The notes under the pieces: generated by a model | What the model was told of the DNA's origin: nothing | The model's database searches: none | What the model saw: the letters and a program-made list of their open reading frames with translations, nothing else | Shown: piece by piece, positions 7,652 to 16,520 of the stretch | How positions within the stretch are numbered: the first letter of the stretch is position 1 | How the letters are laid out: each line of letters opens with the position of its first letter | Position numbers and translations under genes: made by a program | From: Streptococcus gallolyticus | GTDB taxonomy: Bacteria > Bacillota > Bacilli > Lactobacillales > Streptococcaceae | Reading direction: 5' to 3' | Assembly (NCBI GenBank): GCA_019794795.1 | Contig: JAIMFC010000001.1 | Coordinates: forward strand, 124,001 to 188,000 | DNA length: 64,000 bases

Positions 7652-8493
7652 CATTTTTGAAACATCTCAAAGAAGAGTTACTGGCTTCGCCTCTCTACCT
7701 TTTTTCAGCGGGATTTCTCTTGCTTATTTTGATTTTGTCTTTGGTGGCACCACTTATTCCTATTAATCCTAATGCAACCAATGTCAGTCAGATGAATCAA
7801 GCGCCGGGTTTAGAGCACATTTTTGGGACAGATAATGTTGGGCGAGACTACTTTATTCGCGTTGTTTATGGAGGACGTGTGTCGCTCTTGGTTGGCGTTT
7901 TAGCCATGTTGGCTTCTGTGACCATTGGGAGTGTGATTGGGATTATTGCTGGATTTTTCGGAGGGAAAGTGGACAATGTTCTCATGCGACTAGTGGATGT
8001 CTTGTCTTCTATTCCTTGGTTGGTGTTGGTCATTGTGCTCAGTGTCTTTTTGAAACCAGGTCTGACGGCCATTATCATCGTTATCGGTGGCTTTTCTTGG
8101 ATGTCCATCGCTCGTCTGCTTCGTGCGGAAACATTGGCTGCTAAGGTTCATGATTATGTGCAATATGCGGACTTTATCGGTGTGAAAAAGTCGGTGATTA
8201 TTCGTCGTCATATTTTACCTGCCATTCTGCCAACCTTGATTGTAGCCGCGTCAGCCAGCATTTCCTCGGCTATCATGACCGAGTCAGCTCTTAGCTTCTT
8301 GGGAATCGGGATTCAGCAGCCTCTGGCTTCCTGGGGAAGTCTTTTGCAAAATGCCCAGTCAACCCTGCAAAGTGCACCCTATATGGCGATTTTACCGGGG
8401 TTTTTTATCCTCTTCACTATTTATTCTTTCAATAATCTTGGTGACTTGCTCCGAGATAGTCTACAGAAGGAGGTGACTGTCGGTGACAACTAG
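7648..8493 (+). CDS. oppC: Peptide ABC transporter permease OppC
   Basis: 281-residue permease, second membrane subunit. It contains the OppC/DppC N-terminal pattern (membrane segment, then GTDNVGRDYFIRVVYGGRVSL) and the EAA-like loop ending in ARLLRAETLAAKVHDYVQYADFIG. Five to six hydrophobic segments are evident. It overlaps oppB upstream and oppD downstream (8483), showing tight translational coupling. A strong AAGGAGGTGA ribosome site for oppD lies within its 3' end. Confidence 0.92.
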   Translation: MTFLKHLKEELLASPLYLFSAGFLLLILILSLVAPLIPINPNATNVSQMNQAPGLEHIFGTDNVGRDYFIRVVYGGRVSLLVGVLAMLASVTIGSVIGIIAGFFGGKVDNVLMRLVDVLSSIPWLVLVIVLSVFLKPGLTAIIIVIGGFSWMSIARLLRAETLAAKVHDYVQYADFIGVKKSVIIRRHILPAILPTLIVAASASISSAIMTESALSFLGIGIQQPLASWGSLLQNAQSTLQSAPYMAILPGFFILFTIYSFNNLGDLLRDSLQKEVTVGDN

Positions 8494-9343
8494 TTTAGCC
8501 ATTAAAAATTTAAAAATTGAAAAGATTGGGAAGAAGTCCAATCAAGTTCTAGTCAAAGGGGTGGATGTTTCTCTGACGTCGGGTCGTATTATAGGAATTG
8601 TTGGCGAGTCTGGTAGTGGGAAAAGTCTGACCATGAAGTCCGTCTTAGGTATCTTGCCAAAAGGATTGAAGGCTACCTATGATACCATCAAAGTGGAAGG
8701 GTTGCCGATTGAAAATCAATCCTCGCTTCCAGTAGCGATGATTTTCCAAGACCCCATGACCTCGCTCAATCCTTTGCGAAAAATCGGCTATCACCTAGAA
8801 GAAGTGCTCAAACGATTTCAGCCAAATTTGACCAAGGAAGAGCGCCAGGGAAAAATGCTGGAAATGTTGGGGCGAGTAGGGATTCAAAATCCCCAACTCC
8901 GTCTCAAACAATATCCTTTTGAGTTTTCAGGAGGCATGCGCCAGCGGATTCTCATTGCCATGGCTCTATTAGCAAATCCCAAGGTTTTGATTGCGGATGA
9001 ACCGACAACCGCACTTGATGTGACCATTCAGGCCCAAATTTTGGTGCTACTCAAGGAGTTGCAGGAAACGCTTGGTTTAACGGTTGTTATCGTAAGCCAT
9101 GATTTCAGTGTGATTGCTGGACTTTGTGATGAAGTGAAGGTTATGCGTCAAGGCGAGTTTGTGGAAGAGGGCAGTGTTGAAGAGATTTTCGACAATCCTC
9201 AGCATCCCTATACACAGGAATTATTGCGAGCAGCTTGTCTGGAGGCAAGCACTGTCACTACAGATATGCAAGCAACGCGGGCAACGGAGCTAGTGGCCTT
9301 AACTCCAACTCATCGTGTTAGAAAGGAGATTGTTTATGACTAA
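8483..9343 (+). CDS. oppD: Peptide ABC transporter ATPase OppD
   Basis: 286-residue ATP-binding subunit. Walker A is GESGSGKS, followed by the Q-loop [11 protein letters not shown], the signature FSGGMRQRI (variant of LSGGQ, usual in OppD), Walker [13 protein letters not shown] and the H-loop VIVSHDF. The GTG start at 8483 is set by AAGGAGGTGA about 8 nt upstream; no ATG nearby fits better. The C-terminus has the OppD/DppD helix ([10 protein letters not shown]) but only a short Cys region, unlike enterobacterial iron-sulfur members. It pairs with OppF to power import. Confidence 0.9.
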   Translation: MTTSLAIKNLKIEKIGKKSNQVLVKGVDVSLTSGRIIGIVGESGSGKSLTMKSVLGILPKGLKATYDTIKVEGLPIENQSSLPVAMIFQDPMTSLNPLRKIGYHLEEVLKRFQPNLTKEERQGKMLEMLGRVGIQNPQLRLKQYPFEFSGGMRQRILIAMALLANPKVLIADEPTTALDVTIQAQILVLLKELQETLGLTVVIVSHDFSVIAGLCDEVKVMRQGEFVEEGSVEEIFDNPQHPYTQELLRAACLEASTVTTDMQATRATELVALTPTHRVRKEIVYD

Positions 9344-10211
9344 GCCAAGCTTTATTCAGGTAAGTGATGTAGAGAAAGTTTACGCCAAGAAAAATCTTCT
9401 AGGACAAGAACAGCGCCACCTAGCGGTAAATGGGGTTAGTTTGGACCTTTATAAAGGGGAAACCCTGGGCTTGGTTGGTGAGTCGGGTTCTGGGAAATCC
9501 ACGCTTGCTAAGTTGATTTTAGGTTTGGAAAAACCAAGTTCTGGTCAAATTTCCTATCCGGGTCTGACAGATCAAGAATTGAAGAATCAAGCACTTCAAA
9601 TCATCTACCAAGATCCATTTTCAGCCCTGAACCCCTACCTGTCAGCCTTAGATAGTGTTAAAGAACCCTTGTTCAAATTGCCTAAGGAAGAGGCGGAAGC
9701 ACAGGCTTTGGCTGTCTTAGAGCGGGTTGGTATCAGTGGCAATGACGTTCATAAGAGACCAAAATCCTTTAGTGGTGGACAACGCCAGTGGATTGGGATT
9801 GCGCGTGCGGTGGTCAGTCGTCCACAATTTATTGTCTGTGATGAGCCGACATCAGCCTTGGATGTCTCTATTCAATCTCAGATTTTAGAGTTGTTGGCAG
9901 AATTGCAGGATGAATTTCAATTATCTTATTTGTTTATCTCGCATGATTTGACAGTGGTAGAGCATTTTTCAGATCGGATTGCGGTGCTCTACAAGGGGGC
10001 ATTGGTCGAATTAGCACCTGCGGATAAACTTTTTGCTAATCCACAACATCCCTATACCCAATACCTTTTGGCCGCTAATCTGCCTCTGAATCCTGCTCGT
10101 GCAAAAGAGCAATTAAGTCAGTTATCTAGCCAAGTCTCAGACTTTACCTTGACGGAAGCATTTGACTGGGTTGAGGTAGAAGAAGGACATTTTGTTAGAA
10201 AAAATAAATAA
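9336..10211 (+). CDS. oppF: Peptide ABC transporter ATPase OppF
   Basis: 291 residues from ATG 9336 (MTKPSFIQV), chosen because GAAAGGAG at 9320-9328 is well placed; in-frame codons upstream lie within oppD. Walker [11 protein letters not shown]-loop IYQDPFSALNPY, signature FSGGQRQWIGIARA, Walker B VCDEPTSALD and H-loop FISHDL are all present, as is the HPYTQYLLAA tail of the oligopeptide family. It overlaps the last bases of oppD (ATGACTAA). This is the last gene of the opp operon, followed by a terminator. Confidence 0.9.
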   Translation: MTKPSFIQVSDVEKVYAKKNLLGQEQRHLAVNGVSLDLYKGETLGLVGESGSGKSTLAKLILGLEKPSSGQISYPGLTDQELKNQALQIIYQDPFSALNPYLSALDSVKEPLFKLPKEEAEAQALAVLERVGISGNDVHKRPKSFSGGQRQWIGIARAVVSRPQFIVCDEPTSALDVSIQSQILELLAELQDEFQLSYLFISHDLTVVEHFSDRIAVLYKGALVELAPADKLFANPQHPYTQYLLAANLPLNPARAKEQLSQLSSQVSDFTLTEAFDWVEVEEGHFVRKNK

Positions 10212-10215
10212 ACCT

Positions 10216-10243
10216 AGGCTGGGATAAAAATCTCAGCTTTTCC
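10216..10243 (+). terminator. Terminator of the opp operon
   Basis: GCTGGGAT / ATCTCAGC stem with AAAA loop, then TTTT. One of several GGCTGGGA-type terminators in this window. Confidence 0.75.
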
Positions 10244-10280
10244 TATTAAAATTCTTTATTTGTTCTTAAATTTTATATAT

Positions 10281-10309
10281 TAGACGAAGAAATTTACCCA
10301 TGTTAAGAT
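10281..10309 (+). promoter_or_regulatory. Promoter of the C26 hydrolase gene
   Basis: TAGACG (10281-10286), 17-bp spacer, TAAGAT (10304-10309). Confidence 0.6.
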
Positions 10310-10338
10310 AGGAATATCAAAAAAGAGGAGGACTAGAT

Positions 10339-11019
10339 ATGGCTAAGGTAATTGTTGGAATTTCAGGAAATGTCAAGGTGCTACCTGCCATGTCAGGCAT
10401 GGTTTATGATGCGGTGGGCCGAGATCTCTCTCAAGCCGTGACTCATGCTGGCGGTCTTCCGATTGTTATTCCTATGGGGACGCCAGATTTAGCAAAAAAC
10501 TATGTTGCCATGATTGATAAGCTTATTTTGTCTGGTGGGCAAAATGTTCACCCTAAATTTTACGGTGAAGAAAAATCCATTGATAGCGACGATTATTCGC
10601 TTGAACGTGATGAATTTGAACTGGCCCTTATCCAAGAAGCCTTGAAGCAAGGGAAGCCCATTTTTGCAGTATGTCGTGGCATGCAGTTGCTCAATGTTGC
10701 CTTGGGTGGTAGTCTTCATCAAGATATTGAAAATCATTGGCAGGAGGATTTGACAGGCACCTCACATGATTTGCAGATTCGATCTGGTAGCCGTGTCAGC
10801 CGTCTTTTTCAAGAAAGTCGTCAAGTCAACTCCCTTCACCGTCAAAGTATCAAAACCTTGGGAGAAGGCTTGGTTGTAACAGCTAAAGATCCACGTGACG
10901 AGACGATTGAAGCCTATGAAGGAGATTCCCTTTTAGGTCTCCAATGGCATCCAGAATTTCTCATGGAAAATAGCCAAGCCAACCGTCGCCTCTTTGAGTA
11001 TTTGGTGCAAGAATTTTAG
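10339..11019 (+). CDS. Gamma-glutamyl-gamma-aminobutyrate hydrolase family protein (peptidase C26)
   Basis: 226-residue class-I glutamine amidotransferase-like hydrolase. The catalytic triad is visible as Cys112 (AVCRGMQ), His204 and Glu206 (LQWHPEF). The family includes PuuD, which cleaves gamma-glutamyl-GABA, and other enzymes cleaving gamma-glutamyl bonds. No puu genes lie nearby, so the substrate is open. It has its own promoter and terminator between a peptide importer and the methionine importer, in keeping with a role in using imported gamma-glutamyl peptides, though that is inference. Confidence 0.85.
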   Translation: MAKVIVGISGNVKVLPAMSGMVYDAVGRDLSQAVTHAGGLPIVIPMGTPDLAKNYVAMIDKLILSGGQNVHPKFYGEEKSIDSDDYSLERDEFELALIQEALKQGKPIFAVCRGMQLLNVALGGSLHQDIENHWQEDLTGTSHDLQIRSGSRVSRLFQESRQVNSLHRQSIKTLGEGLVVTAKDPRDETIEAYEGDSLLGLQWHPEFLMENSQANRRLFEYLVQEF

Positions 11020-11026
11020 AAATATG

Positions 11027-11052
11027 AAGTCGGATGAAGGTCCGATTTTTTT
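11027..11052 (+). terminator. Terminator after the C26 hydrolase gene
   Basis: GTCGGA / TCCGAT stem with 6-nt loop, followed by T7. Confidence 0.8.
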
Positions 11053-11063
11053 ACAAAAACAGA

Positions 11064-11080
11064 TATAGTTTTTAACTATA
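11064..11080 (+). promoter_or_regulatory. MET-box (MtaR/MetR operator)
   Basis: TATAGTTTTTAACTATA, a perfect 7+3+7 palindrome that matches the published streptococcal MET-box TATAGTTTNAAACTATA at 16 of 17 positions. It lies about 55 bp upstream of the proposed metQ -35, consistent with LysR-type activation of methionine uptake when methionine is scarce. Confidence 0.8.
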
Positions 11081-11134
11081 ACGTTTACAAAAAAGAGATA
11101 AAAGAAATTTAAGTGGCACTTAAAAATTCTATAT

Positions 11135-11163
11135 TAGGCAGGGCTATTGGTTTATGATAAGAT
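11135..11163 (+). promoter_or_regulatory. Promoter of the metQ operon
   Basis: TAGGCA (11135-11140), 17-bp spacer, TAAGAT (11158-11163). Weak -35, as expected for an activated promoter. Confidence 0.5.
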
Positions 11164-11233
11164 AAGAACAGTTAAAAAACTTAGGAATGTGAAAGTATCT
11201 AGAGATGGTTCACATTTAAAAAGGAGAAGAGTT

Positions 11234-12085
11234 ATGAATTTTAAAAAAGTATTTGGATTAGCAGCGGTTGCTGCCTTGTCAATTGGTGCTCTTGCAGCAT
11301 GTGGTTCGAAGAAAGAAAGTAAGTCAGACAGCAACACTGTTAAAATTGGTGTTATGGGCTTGAGCGCAACCGAAGAAGCTCGTTGGGATAAAATCCAAGA
11401 ACTCTTGGGCGATGATGTCAAAGTTGAGTTCACTGAGTTCACAGACTACTCACAACCAAACCGTGCCGTTGCTGAAGGTGAAGTAGATATCAACGCTTTC
11501 CAACACCACAACTTCCTGAACAACTGGAACAAAGAAAATGACGGTGACTTAGTTGCAATCGCGGATACTATCATCTCTCCAATCCGTCTCTACTCAGGTA
11601 CTGAAAATGGAAAAAACAAATACACTTCAGTAGACCAAATTCCAAACGGAGCTGAAATTGCTGTACCAAACGACGCAACAAATGAAAGCCGTGCCCTTTA
11701 CCTCCTTCAATCAGCTGGCTTGATTAAATTGGATGTATCAGGTGCTGAATTGGCAACTGTTGTTAACATCAAAGAAAATCCTAAAAAATTGAAAGTGACA
11801 GAATTGGACGCAAGCCAAACTGCTTCATCTCTTCAATCAGTAGCAGCAGCAGTTGTAAACAATACCTTCGTACAAGAAGCAGGTTTGGACTATAAAAATG
11901 CTATCTACAAAGAAGTAAAAGATGAAAATTCAGAGCAATGGTACAACGTCATTGCAGCTAAAAAAGACTGGAAAAAATCTGATAAAGCTGAAGCAATCCA
12001 AAAAATTATCGAAGCTTACCACACAGATGATGTGAAAAAAGTTATCGAAAAATCTTCAGACGGTTTGGATGAACCAGTTTGGTAA
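11234..12085 (+). CDS. metQ: Methionine ABC transporter substrate-binding lipoprotein MetQ
   Basis: 283 residues from ATG 11234 (MNFKKVFGLAAVAALSIGALAACGSKK), preceded by AAGGAGA at 11221; a longer in-frame reading upstream lacks a ribosome site. The lipobox is GALAAC with Cys23. The NLPA/MetQ family pattern is clear: VKIGVMGLSATEEARWDKIQ, the region VEFTEFTDYSQPNRAVAEGEVDINAFQHHNFL and a late VVNNTF. It binds D/L-methionine for MetNI. First gene of metQ-M20 peptidase-metN-metI. Confidence 0.93.
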   Translation: MNFKKVFGLAAVAALSIGALAACGSKKESKSDSNTVKIGVMGLSATEEARWDKIQELLGDDVKVEFTEFTDYSQPNRAVAEGEVDINAFQHHNFLNNWNKENDGDLVAIADTIISPIRLYSGTENGKNKYTSVDQIPNGAEIAVPNDATNESRALYLLQSAGLIKLDVSGAELATVVNIKENPKKLKVTELDASQTASSLQSVAAAVVNNTFVQEAGLDYKNAIYKEVKDENSEQWYNVIAAKKDWKKSDKAEAIQKIIEAYHTDDVKKVIEKSSDGLDEPVW

Positions 12086-12117
12086 AAAGCAACAACAGGA
12101 ATACGATCGTATAGCAA

Positions 12118-12141
12118 GAGGCGTGTGAACACATACGCCTC
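12118..12141 (+). terminator. Hairpin after metQ inside the met operon
   Basis: GAGGCGT (12118-12124) / ACGCCTC (12135-12141) with further GTG/CAC pairing inside. No T-tract follows, so mRNA processing or stabilisation of metQ message is likelier than termination. Confidence 0.5.
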
Positions 12142-12168
12142 ATTTGCCTTATTATAAAGGAGTAAGCC

Positions 12169-13536
12169 ATGTCAGGAAAAGTAGAAAAAATTCAAAAATT
12201 TGAGTCGGATGAATTGATCCAGAACTATTTTGAAGTGTTAAAAGTCTTGATTTCGAAAAAGTCTATCTTTGCCCAGCAAATCGGGCTTTTGGAGGTTGCG
12301 ACTTTCTTGAAAGACTTGTTTGAAGCTGAAGGAGCCGAAGTGACCTTAGATGATTCCTATGCAGCGCCTTTTGTCATGGCCAAGTTCAAAAGTCCAGTGC
12401 CTGATGCCAAGACCATTATCTTCTACAATCACTATGACACAGTACCAGCAGATGGGGACCAGATTTGGACAGGGAAACCCTTTGAAGTGGATGTCCGTGA
12501 CGGGCATATCTATGGTCGCGGTGTGGATGATGATAAGGGCCATATCATTGCTCGCTTGACGGCGGTCAAGAGCTACTTGGCACAGCACGGTCAGCTTCCT
12601 GTCAATATTACCTTTATTATGGAAGGGGCTGAAGAGTCGGCTTCTGTTGACTTGGACAAATATTTAGAAAAATACAAGTCTCACTTAGTCGGTGCTGACT
12701 TGCTAGTCTGGGAACAAGGTTCACGCAATGTTCTTGACCAGCTGGAAATTTCTGGTGGAAATAAGGGAATCGTGACCTTTGATGTTTCCGTCAAGAGTGC
12801 GGATTTAGATATTCACTCATCCTTTGGTGGGGTTATTGACTCAGCGGCCTGGTATTTGCTCAATGCCCTTCAATCTATGCGGGCTGCAGACGGACGCATT
12901 TTAGTAGATGGCATTTATGAAAATGTCCAAGAACCTAACGAACGTGAATTATCCTTAGTAGAAGAGTTTGCCTTAGCGACCAGCCAAACGGTGACGGATG
13001 TTTACGGATTGACCTTGCCAACCTTGGTAGAGGACCGTAAGGAATTTCTCAAACGCCTTTATTTCGAGCCTTCTATGACCATTGAAGGATTGTCCACAGG
13101 CTATCTTGGTCGAGGGGTCAAAACTATCATTCCAGCGCAAGCCTCTGCAAAAATGGAAGTCCGCTTAGTACCAGGTTTGGAACCTCATGATGTACTGGAC
13201 AAGATTCGTCAACATTTGATAAAATATAACTTTGAGAAGGTTCAAGTAGACTTTACCCTAGGAGAAATGAGTTACCGCAGCGACATGTCTGCACCGTCTA
13301 TCTTGAACGTTATTGAATTGGCTAAAAAATTGACCCCAGAAGGTGTGGCTATCTTGCCAACTTCACCAGGAACTGGCCCGATGCATACTGTTTTCCATGC
13401 TCTTGGTGTACCACAAGCTGGTTTTGGAATGGGCAATGCCAATAGCCGTGACCACGCTGGCGACGAAAATGTCCGTATTGCAGACTATGTTAGCCACATT
13501 GAACTAATTGAGGAGTTAATCACAAGTTATGAGTAA
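12169..13536 (+). CDS. M20 family metallopeptidase (dipeptidase/ArgE-DapE type)
   Basis: 455-residue M20 peptidase. Zinc-site motifs are visible: NHYDTVPAD (HxD), [10 protein letters not shown] (bridging Asp), MEGAEESAS (Glu-Glu pair, the first being the catalytic base) and a late [13 protein letters not shown] with metal-binding His. A dimerisation insert lies between about 200 and 320. Encoded between metQ and metN, overlapping metN's start by 8 bp, so it is co-expressed with methionine uptake. Release of methionine from imported Met-containing di- or tripeptides, or deacylation of N-acyl-methionine, are the reasonable guesses. Confidence 0.85.
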   Translation: MSGKVEKIQKFESDELIQNYFEVLKVLISKKSIFAQQIGLLEVATFLKDLFEAEGAEVTLDDSYAAPFVMAKFKSPVPDAKTIIFYNHYDTVPADGDQIWTGKPFEVDVRDGHIYGRGVDDDKGHIIARLTAVKSYLAQHGQLPVNITFIMEGAEESASVDLDKYLEKYKSHLVGADLLVWEQGSRNVLDQLEISGGNKGIVTFDVSVKSADLDIHSSFGGVIDSAAWYLLNALQSMRAADGRILVDGIYENVQEPNERELSLVEEFALATSQTVTDVYGLTLPTLVEDRKEFLKRLYFEPSMTIEGLSTGYLGRGVKTIIPAQASAKMEVRLVPGLEPHDVLDKIRQHLIKYNFEKVQVDFTLGEMSYRSDMSAPSILNVIELAKKLTPEGVAILPTSPGTGPMHTVFHALGVPQAGFGMGNANSRDHAGDENVRIADYVSHIELIEELITSYE

Positions 13537-14593
13537 AAAAATGATTCAGTTGGATCATATTGATGTGACCTTCCACCAGAAAAAACGCACCATTGAAGCC
13601 GTGAAAGATGTGACCATTCACATCAATCAAGGTGATATTTATGGGATTGTGGGTTATTCTGGTGCGGGTAAGTCAACCTTGGTCCGTGTTGTCAATCTCT
13701 TGCAAGTACCTAGTAAGGGGAAGATTACCATTGATGAAGATGTCATCTTTGAAGGAGACAAGGTGGTCTTGAAACCGAGTCAACTTCGGCAAAAACGCCG
13801 TGAAATTGGGATGATTTTCCAGCATTTCAATTTAATGGCACAAAAAACAGCTGCAGAAAATGTAGCCTTTGCCCTCAAACATTCTGGTTTATCAAAAGCT
13901 GAAAAGGCAGAGAAAGTTGCCAAGTTGTTGGATTTGGTTGGCTTGGCAGATCGTGCGGAAAACTATCCGTCACAATTGTCAGGTGGACAGAAACAGCGTG
14001 TCGCAATCGCGCGTGCTTTGGCCAACGATCCAAAAATCTTGATTTCAGATGAAGCAACATCTGCCTTGGATCCTAAGACAACCAAGCAAATCTTGGCGCT
14101 TTTGCAAGAACTTAATCAAAAACTGGGTTTGACCATCGTTCTGATTACCCATGAAATGCAGATTGTCAAAGACATTGCCAATCGTGTGGCGGTCATGCAA
14201 AATGGTCAGCTCATTGAAGAAGGTTCTGTATTAGAAATTTTCTCACATCCAAAAGAAAGTTTGACTCAAGACTTTATTACAACTGCAACAGGAATTGATG
14301 AAGCCATGGTCAAAATAAACAAACAAGATGTGGTCTGCAACTTGCAAGCTAGTGAAAAATTAGTTCAGCTTAAATACGCTGGGCATGCGACGGACGAACC
14401 CTTGCTCAATCAAGTTTATAAGAATCACCAGGTTACAGCTAATATTCTTTATGCTAATATTGAGATTTTGGATGATACGCCTGTTGGGGAAATGGTCGTC
14501 ATCTTATCAGGTCAGCTTGAAAATGTTGAAGCTGCCTTGGCTGAAATTAAGACGGCTAATGTTGAAGTAGCTATTTTGAAGGAGGGAAACTAA
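13529..14593 (+). CDS. metN: Methionine ABC transporter ATPase MetN
   Basis: 354-residue ATPase. Walker A is [10 protein letters not shown]-loop IFQHFNLM, signature [14 protein letters not shown], Walker [13 protein letters not shown] and H-loop LITHEM. After the ATPase core (about 1-245) comes the C-terminal NIL/ACT-like domain (about 265-354), which in E. coli MetN binds methionine and closes the transporter by trans-inhibition. Here it contains the expected strand-helix repeats ending in [12 protein letters not shown]. Energises MetI with MetQ. Confidence 0.93.
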   Translation: MSKKMIQLDHIDVTFHQKKRTIEAVKDVTIHINQGDIYGIVGYSGAGKSTLVRVVNLLQVPSKGKITIDEDVIFEGDKVVLKPSQLRQKRREIGMIFQHFNLMAQKTAAENVAFALKHSGLSKAEKAEKVAKLLDLVGLADRAENYPSQLSGGQKQRVAIARALANDPKILISDEATSALDPKTTKQILALLQELNQKLGLTIVLITHEMQIVKDIANRVAVMQNGQLIEEGSVLEIFSHPKESLTQDFITTATGIDEAMVKINKQDVVCNLQASEKLVQLKYAGHATDEPLLNQVYKNHQVTANILYANIEILDDTPVGEMVVILSGQLENVEAALAEIKTANVEVAILKEGN

Positions 14594-15298
14594 ATGTTGG
14601 ATTCCATTTTACAGTATATTCAAACCAATTTCCCAGATGTTTACAAGATTGGCTGGGACGGGCAGACAGGTTGGTGGACAGCTACTTACTTGACTCTCTA
14701 TATGACCTTTGCTTCCTTTGCAGTTGGTGGAATCATGGGCTTGGTGACAGGTTTAGCCTTGGTGGTAACAGGTCCTGGTGGGATTCGTGAAAACAAGGTC
14801 CTTTTCTGGATTTTGGATACTGTTTCATCAATTCTTCGTGCGGTTCCCTTCATCGTTCTCTTGGCCTTGATTTTCCCATTGACTAAGTTAATTGTAGGGA
14901 CAACCATTGGTACAGACGCAGCCTTGGTGCCACTTGCCCTTTCTGTTTTTCCATTCTACGCCCGTCAAGTACAGGTAGTTTTGGCGGAATTGGACCGCGG
15001 TGTTATTGAAGCGGCTGAAGCTTCAGGCGCAACTTTCTGGGATATCGTCTTGGTTTACTTGGGTGAAGGCTTGCCAGAAATCATCCGTGTTACAACCTTC
15101 TCGCTGGTTTCCTTGGTTGGTTATACAGCTATGGCAGGTGCCATTGGTTCGGGTGGTTTGGGAATGGTGGCCCTAGTTTACGGACAACAGCGTTTCAACT
15201 ATGATGTTACCTTCCTAGCAACTATCTTGATATTATTGATTATCTTCGCCATTCAGTTTATCGGAGATTTCCTATCGCGTAAAGTGAGCCACAAATAG
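14594..15298 (+). CDS. metI: Methionine ABC transporter permease MetI
   Basis: 234-residue permease with five hydrophobic segments and the MetI EAA loop AAEASGATFWDIVLVYLGEGLPEIIR. The GSGGLGMVALVYGQQRFNYDV segment is characteristic of MetI. It begins directly after the metN stop (TAA-ATG), following an AAGGAGGG ribosome site, and is the last transporter gene of the operon. The aldo-keto reductase follows 9 bp later and probably shares the transcript. Confidence 0.93.
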   Translation: MLDSILQYIQTNFPDVYKIGWDGQTGWWTATYLTLYMTFASFAVGGIMGLVTGLALVVTGPGGIRENKVLFWILDTVSSILRAVPFIVLLALIFPLTKLIVGTTIGTDAALVPLALSVFPFYARQVQVVLAELDRGVIEAAEASGATFWDIVLVYLGEGLPEIIRVTTFSLVSLVGYTAMAGAIGSGGLGMVALVYGQQRFNYDVTFLATILILLIIFAIQFIGDFLSRKVSHK

Positions 15299-15307
15299 GA
15301 GTAGAAG

Positions 15308-16144
15308 ATGAAAACATATACAATGAACAATGGTTTGACCATTCCAGCGGTGGGTTTTGGAACCTTTAATTCAGCCGACGGTGAGGAAGTTTACAATGCT
15401 GTTTTGACAGCTCTTAAGGCCGGTTACCGTCATATCGATACGGCTGCCTATTATGGTAATGAAGAAAGTATCGGTCGTGCTTTGAAGGATTCAGGCCTTC
15501 CGCGCGAAGAGCTTTTTATCACGACAAAATTATGGAATGACGCCCATGGTTATGAGGAAGCAAAAACTGCGCTTGCAACTTCTTTGGAAAAATTGCAGTT
15601 AGACTATTTGGACCTTTACCTCATTCATTGGCCAAATCCAGTCAATCTTCGTGACCGTTGGCAATCGGCCAATGCTGAAACATGGAGAGCGATGGAAGAT
15701 ATGCTAGAAGCAGGTCTTATCCGCACAATCGGTGTCAGCAACTTTATGGTTCACCATTTGGAAGAGCTCTTGAAAACAGCTAAAATTGTTCCTGCGGTCA
15801 ATCAAATCCGTCTAGCACCAGGTGTTTATCAGGAAGAGATTGTCAACTACTGTAAAGATAAGGGCATTGTCATTGAAGCCTGGAGCCCGCTTGGTCGTGG
15901 GGAATTATTCTCTCATCCGACCATGCTTGCCTTGGCTGAAAAGTATGGTAAGTCTGTTGCTCAGATTGCCCTTTCTTGGTCGTGGGCGCACGGTTTCTTG
16001 CCACTTCCTAAGTCGGTGACGGATAGCCGTATTGTTGAAAATCTAGATTTCCAAGACCTTGCTTTATCGGCTGAAGATATTGAATCAATTACAGCTATCC
16101 AAGGCGTGACGGGGGCTTATAATCCTGATGAAACCAATTTTTAG
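15308..16144 (+). CDS. Aldo/keto reductase
   Basis: 278-residue NADPH-dependent reductase of the AKR5-like group. The catalytic tetrad is visible: Asp in IDTAAYYGNE, Tyr in the same motif, Lys in TKLWN and His in LIHWPNP. The phosphate/NADP motif is PLPKSVTDSRIVENL. Such enzymes reduce aldehydes and ketones, often 2,5-diketo-gluconate or methylglyoxal-type substrates. It follows metI by 9 bp with a GGAGTAGAAG site, so it may be read through from the met operon. No terminator is evident before the glyQ T-box promoter. Confidence 0.9.
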   Translation: MKTYTMNNGLTIPAVGFGTFNSADGEEVYNAVLTALKAGYRHIDTAAYYGNEESIGRALKDSGLPREELFITTKLWNDAHGYEEAKTALATSLEKLQLDYLDLYLIHWPNPVNLRDRWQSANAETWRAMEDMLEAGLIRTIGVSNFMVHHLEELLKTAKIVPAVNQIRLAPGVYQEEIVNYCKDKGIVIEAWSPLGRGELFSHPTMLALAEKYGKSVAQIALSWSWAHGFLPLPKSVTDSRIVENLDFQDLALSAEDIESITAIQGVTGAYNPDETNF

Positions 16145-16155
16145 CAGATAATTAT

Positions 16156-16184
16156 TAGACAAATATCCTATTTTCTGCTACAAT
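16156..16184 (+). promoter_or_regulatory. Promoter of the glyQ T-box leader
   Basis: TAGACA (16156-16161), 17-bp spacer, TACAAT (16179-16184), starting within 15 bp of the aldo-keto reductase stop. Confidence 0.75.
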
Positions 16185-16191
16185 AGTCGCT

Positions 16192-16376
16192 AAGAAAGAA
16201 AGTCTTAGGACGCTTGTCTAGCGAGCCCGTGGTAGTGGAAGACGGGTCGGGTTACCTGATGAACTGGCGCTTTCGGTATTTTTGTCACATAAATGAAGTA
16301 ATAAATTAGGGTGGAACCGCGTTTCGACGCCCCTATGTCAGATGGCATAGGAGTGAAGGACGTGGTTCTTTTCTTG
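16192..16376 (+). promoter_or_regulatory. Glycine T-box riboswitch of glyQ-azoR-glyS
   Basis: Tandem-stem leader with the invariant T-box AGGGTGGAACCGCG at 16308-16321. The terminator pairs GAACCGCGT (16314-16322) with ACGTGGTTC (16360-16368), followed by TTTTCTT; the T-box bases form the competing antiterminator with uncharged tRNA. GAACTGGC at 16261-16268 offers GGC (16266-16268) as candidate specifier codon for glycine. This turns on glycyl-tRNA synthetase when tRNA-Gly is uncharged. Confidence 0.93.
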
Positions 16377-16520
16377 TATGCTAAACCTAAAGTTTTAAGT
16401 AGCTAACGGCAATCGCTGGGGCGACTTACCTAGTCGATGCACTAGTTTGTTAGTCAAAAAAATATCGTTTTTGACTAACAAATGTCGCAAGAAATTATTA
16501 TTTAAGAAAGAGAGAAACTT
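16377..16520 (+). other. Spacer between T-box terminator and glyQ with a 15-bp perfect hairpin
   Basis: About 145 nt without a gene. TTTGTTAGTCAAAAA (16446-16460) pairs perfectly with TTTTTGACTAACAAA (16468-16482) around AATATCG. No T-tract follows beyond the stem. The usual distance from T-box terminator to the first gene is much shorter, so this segment may be an insertion or a second control element. Confidence 0.5.
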
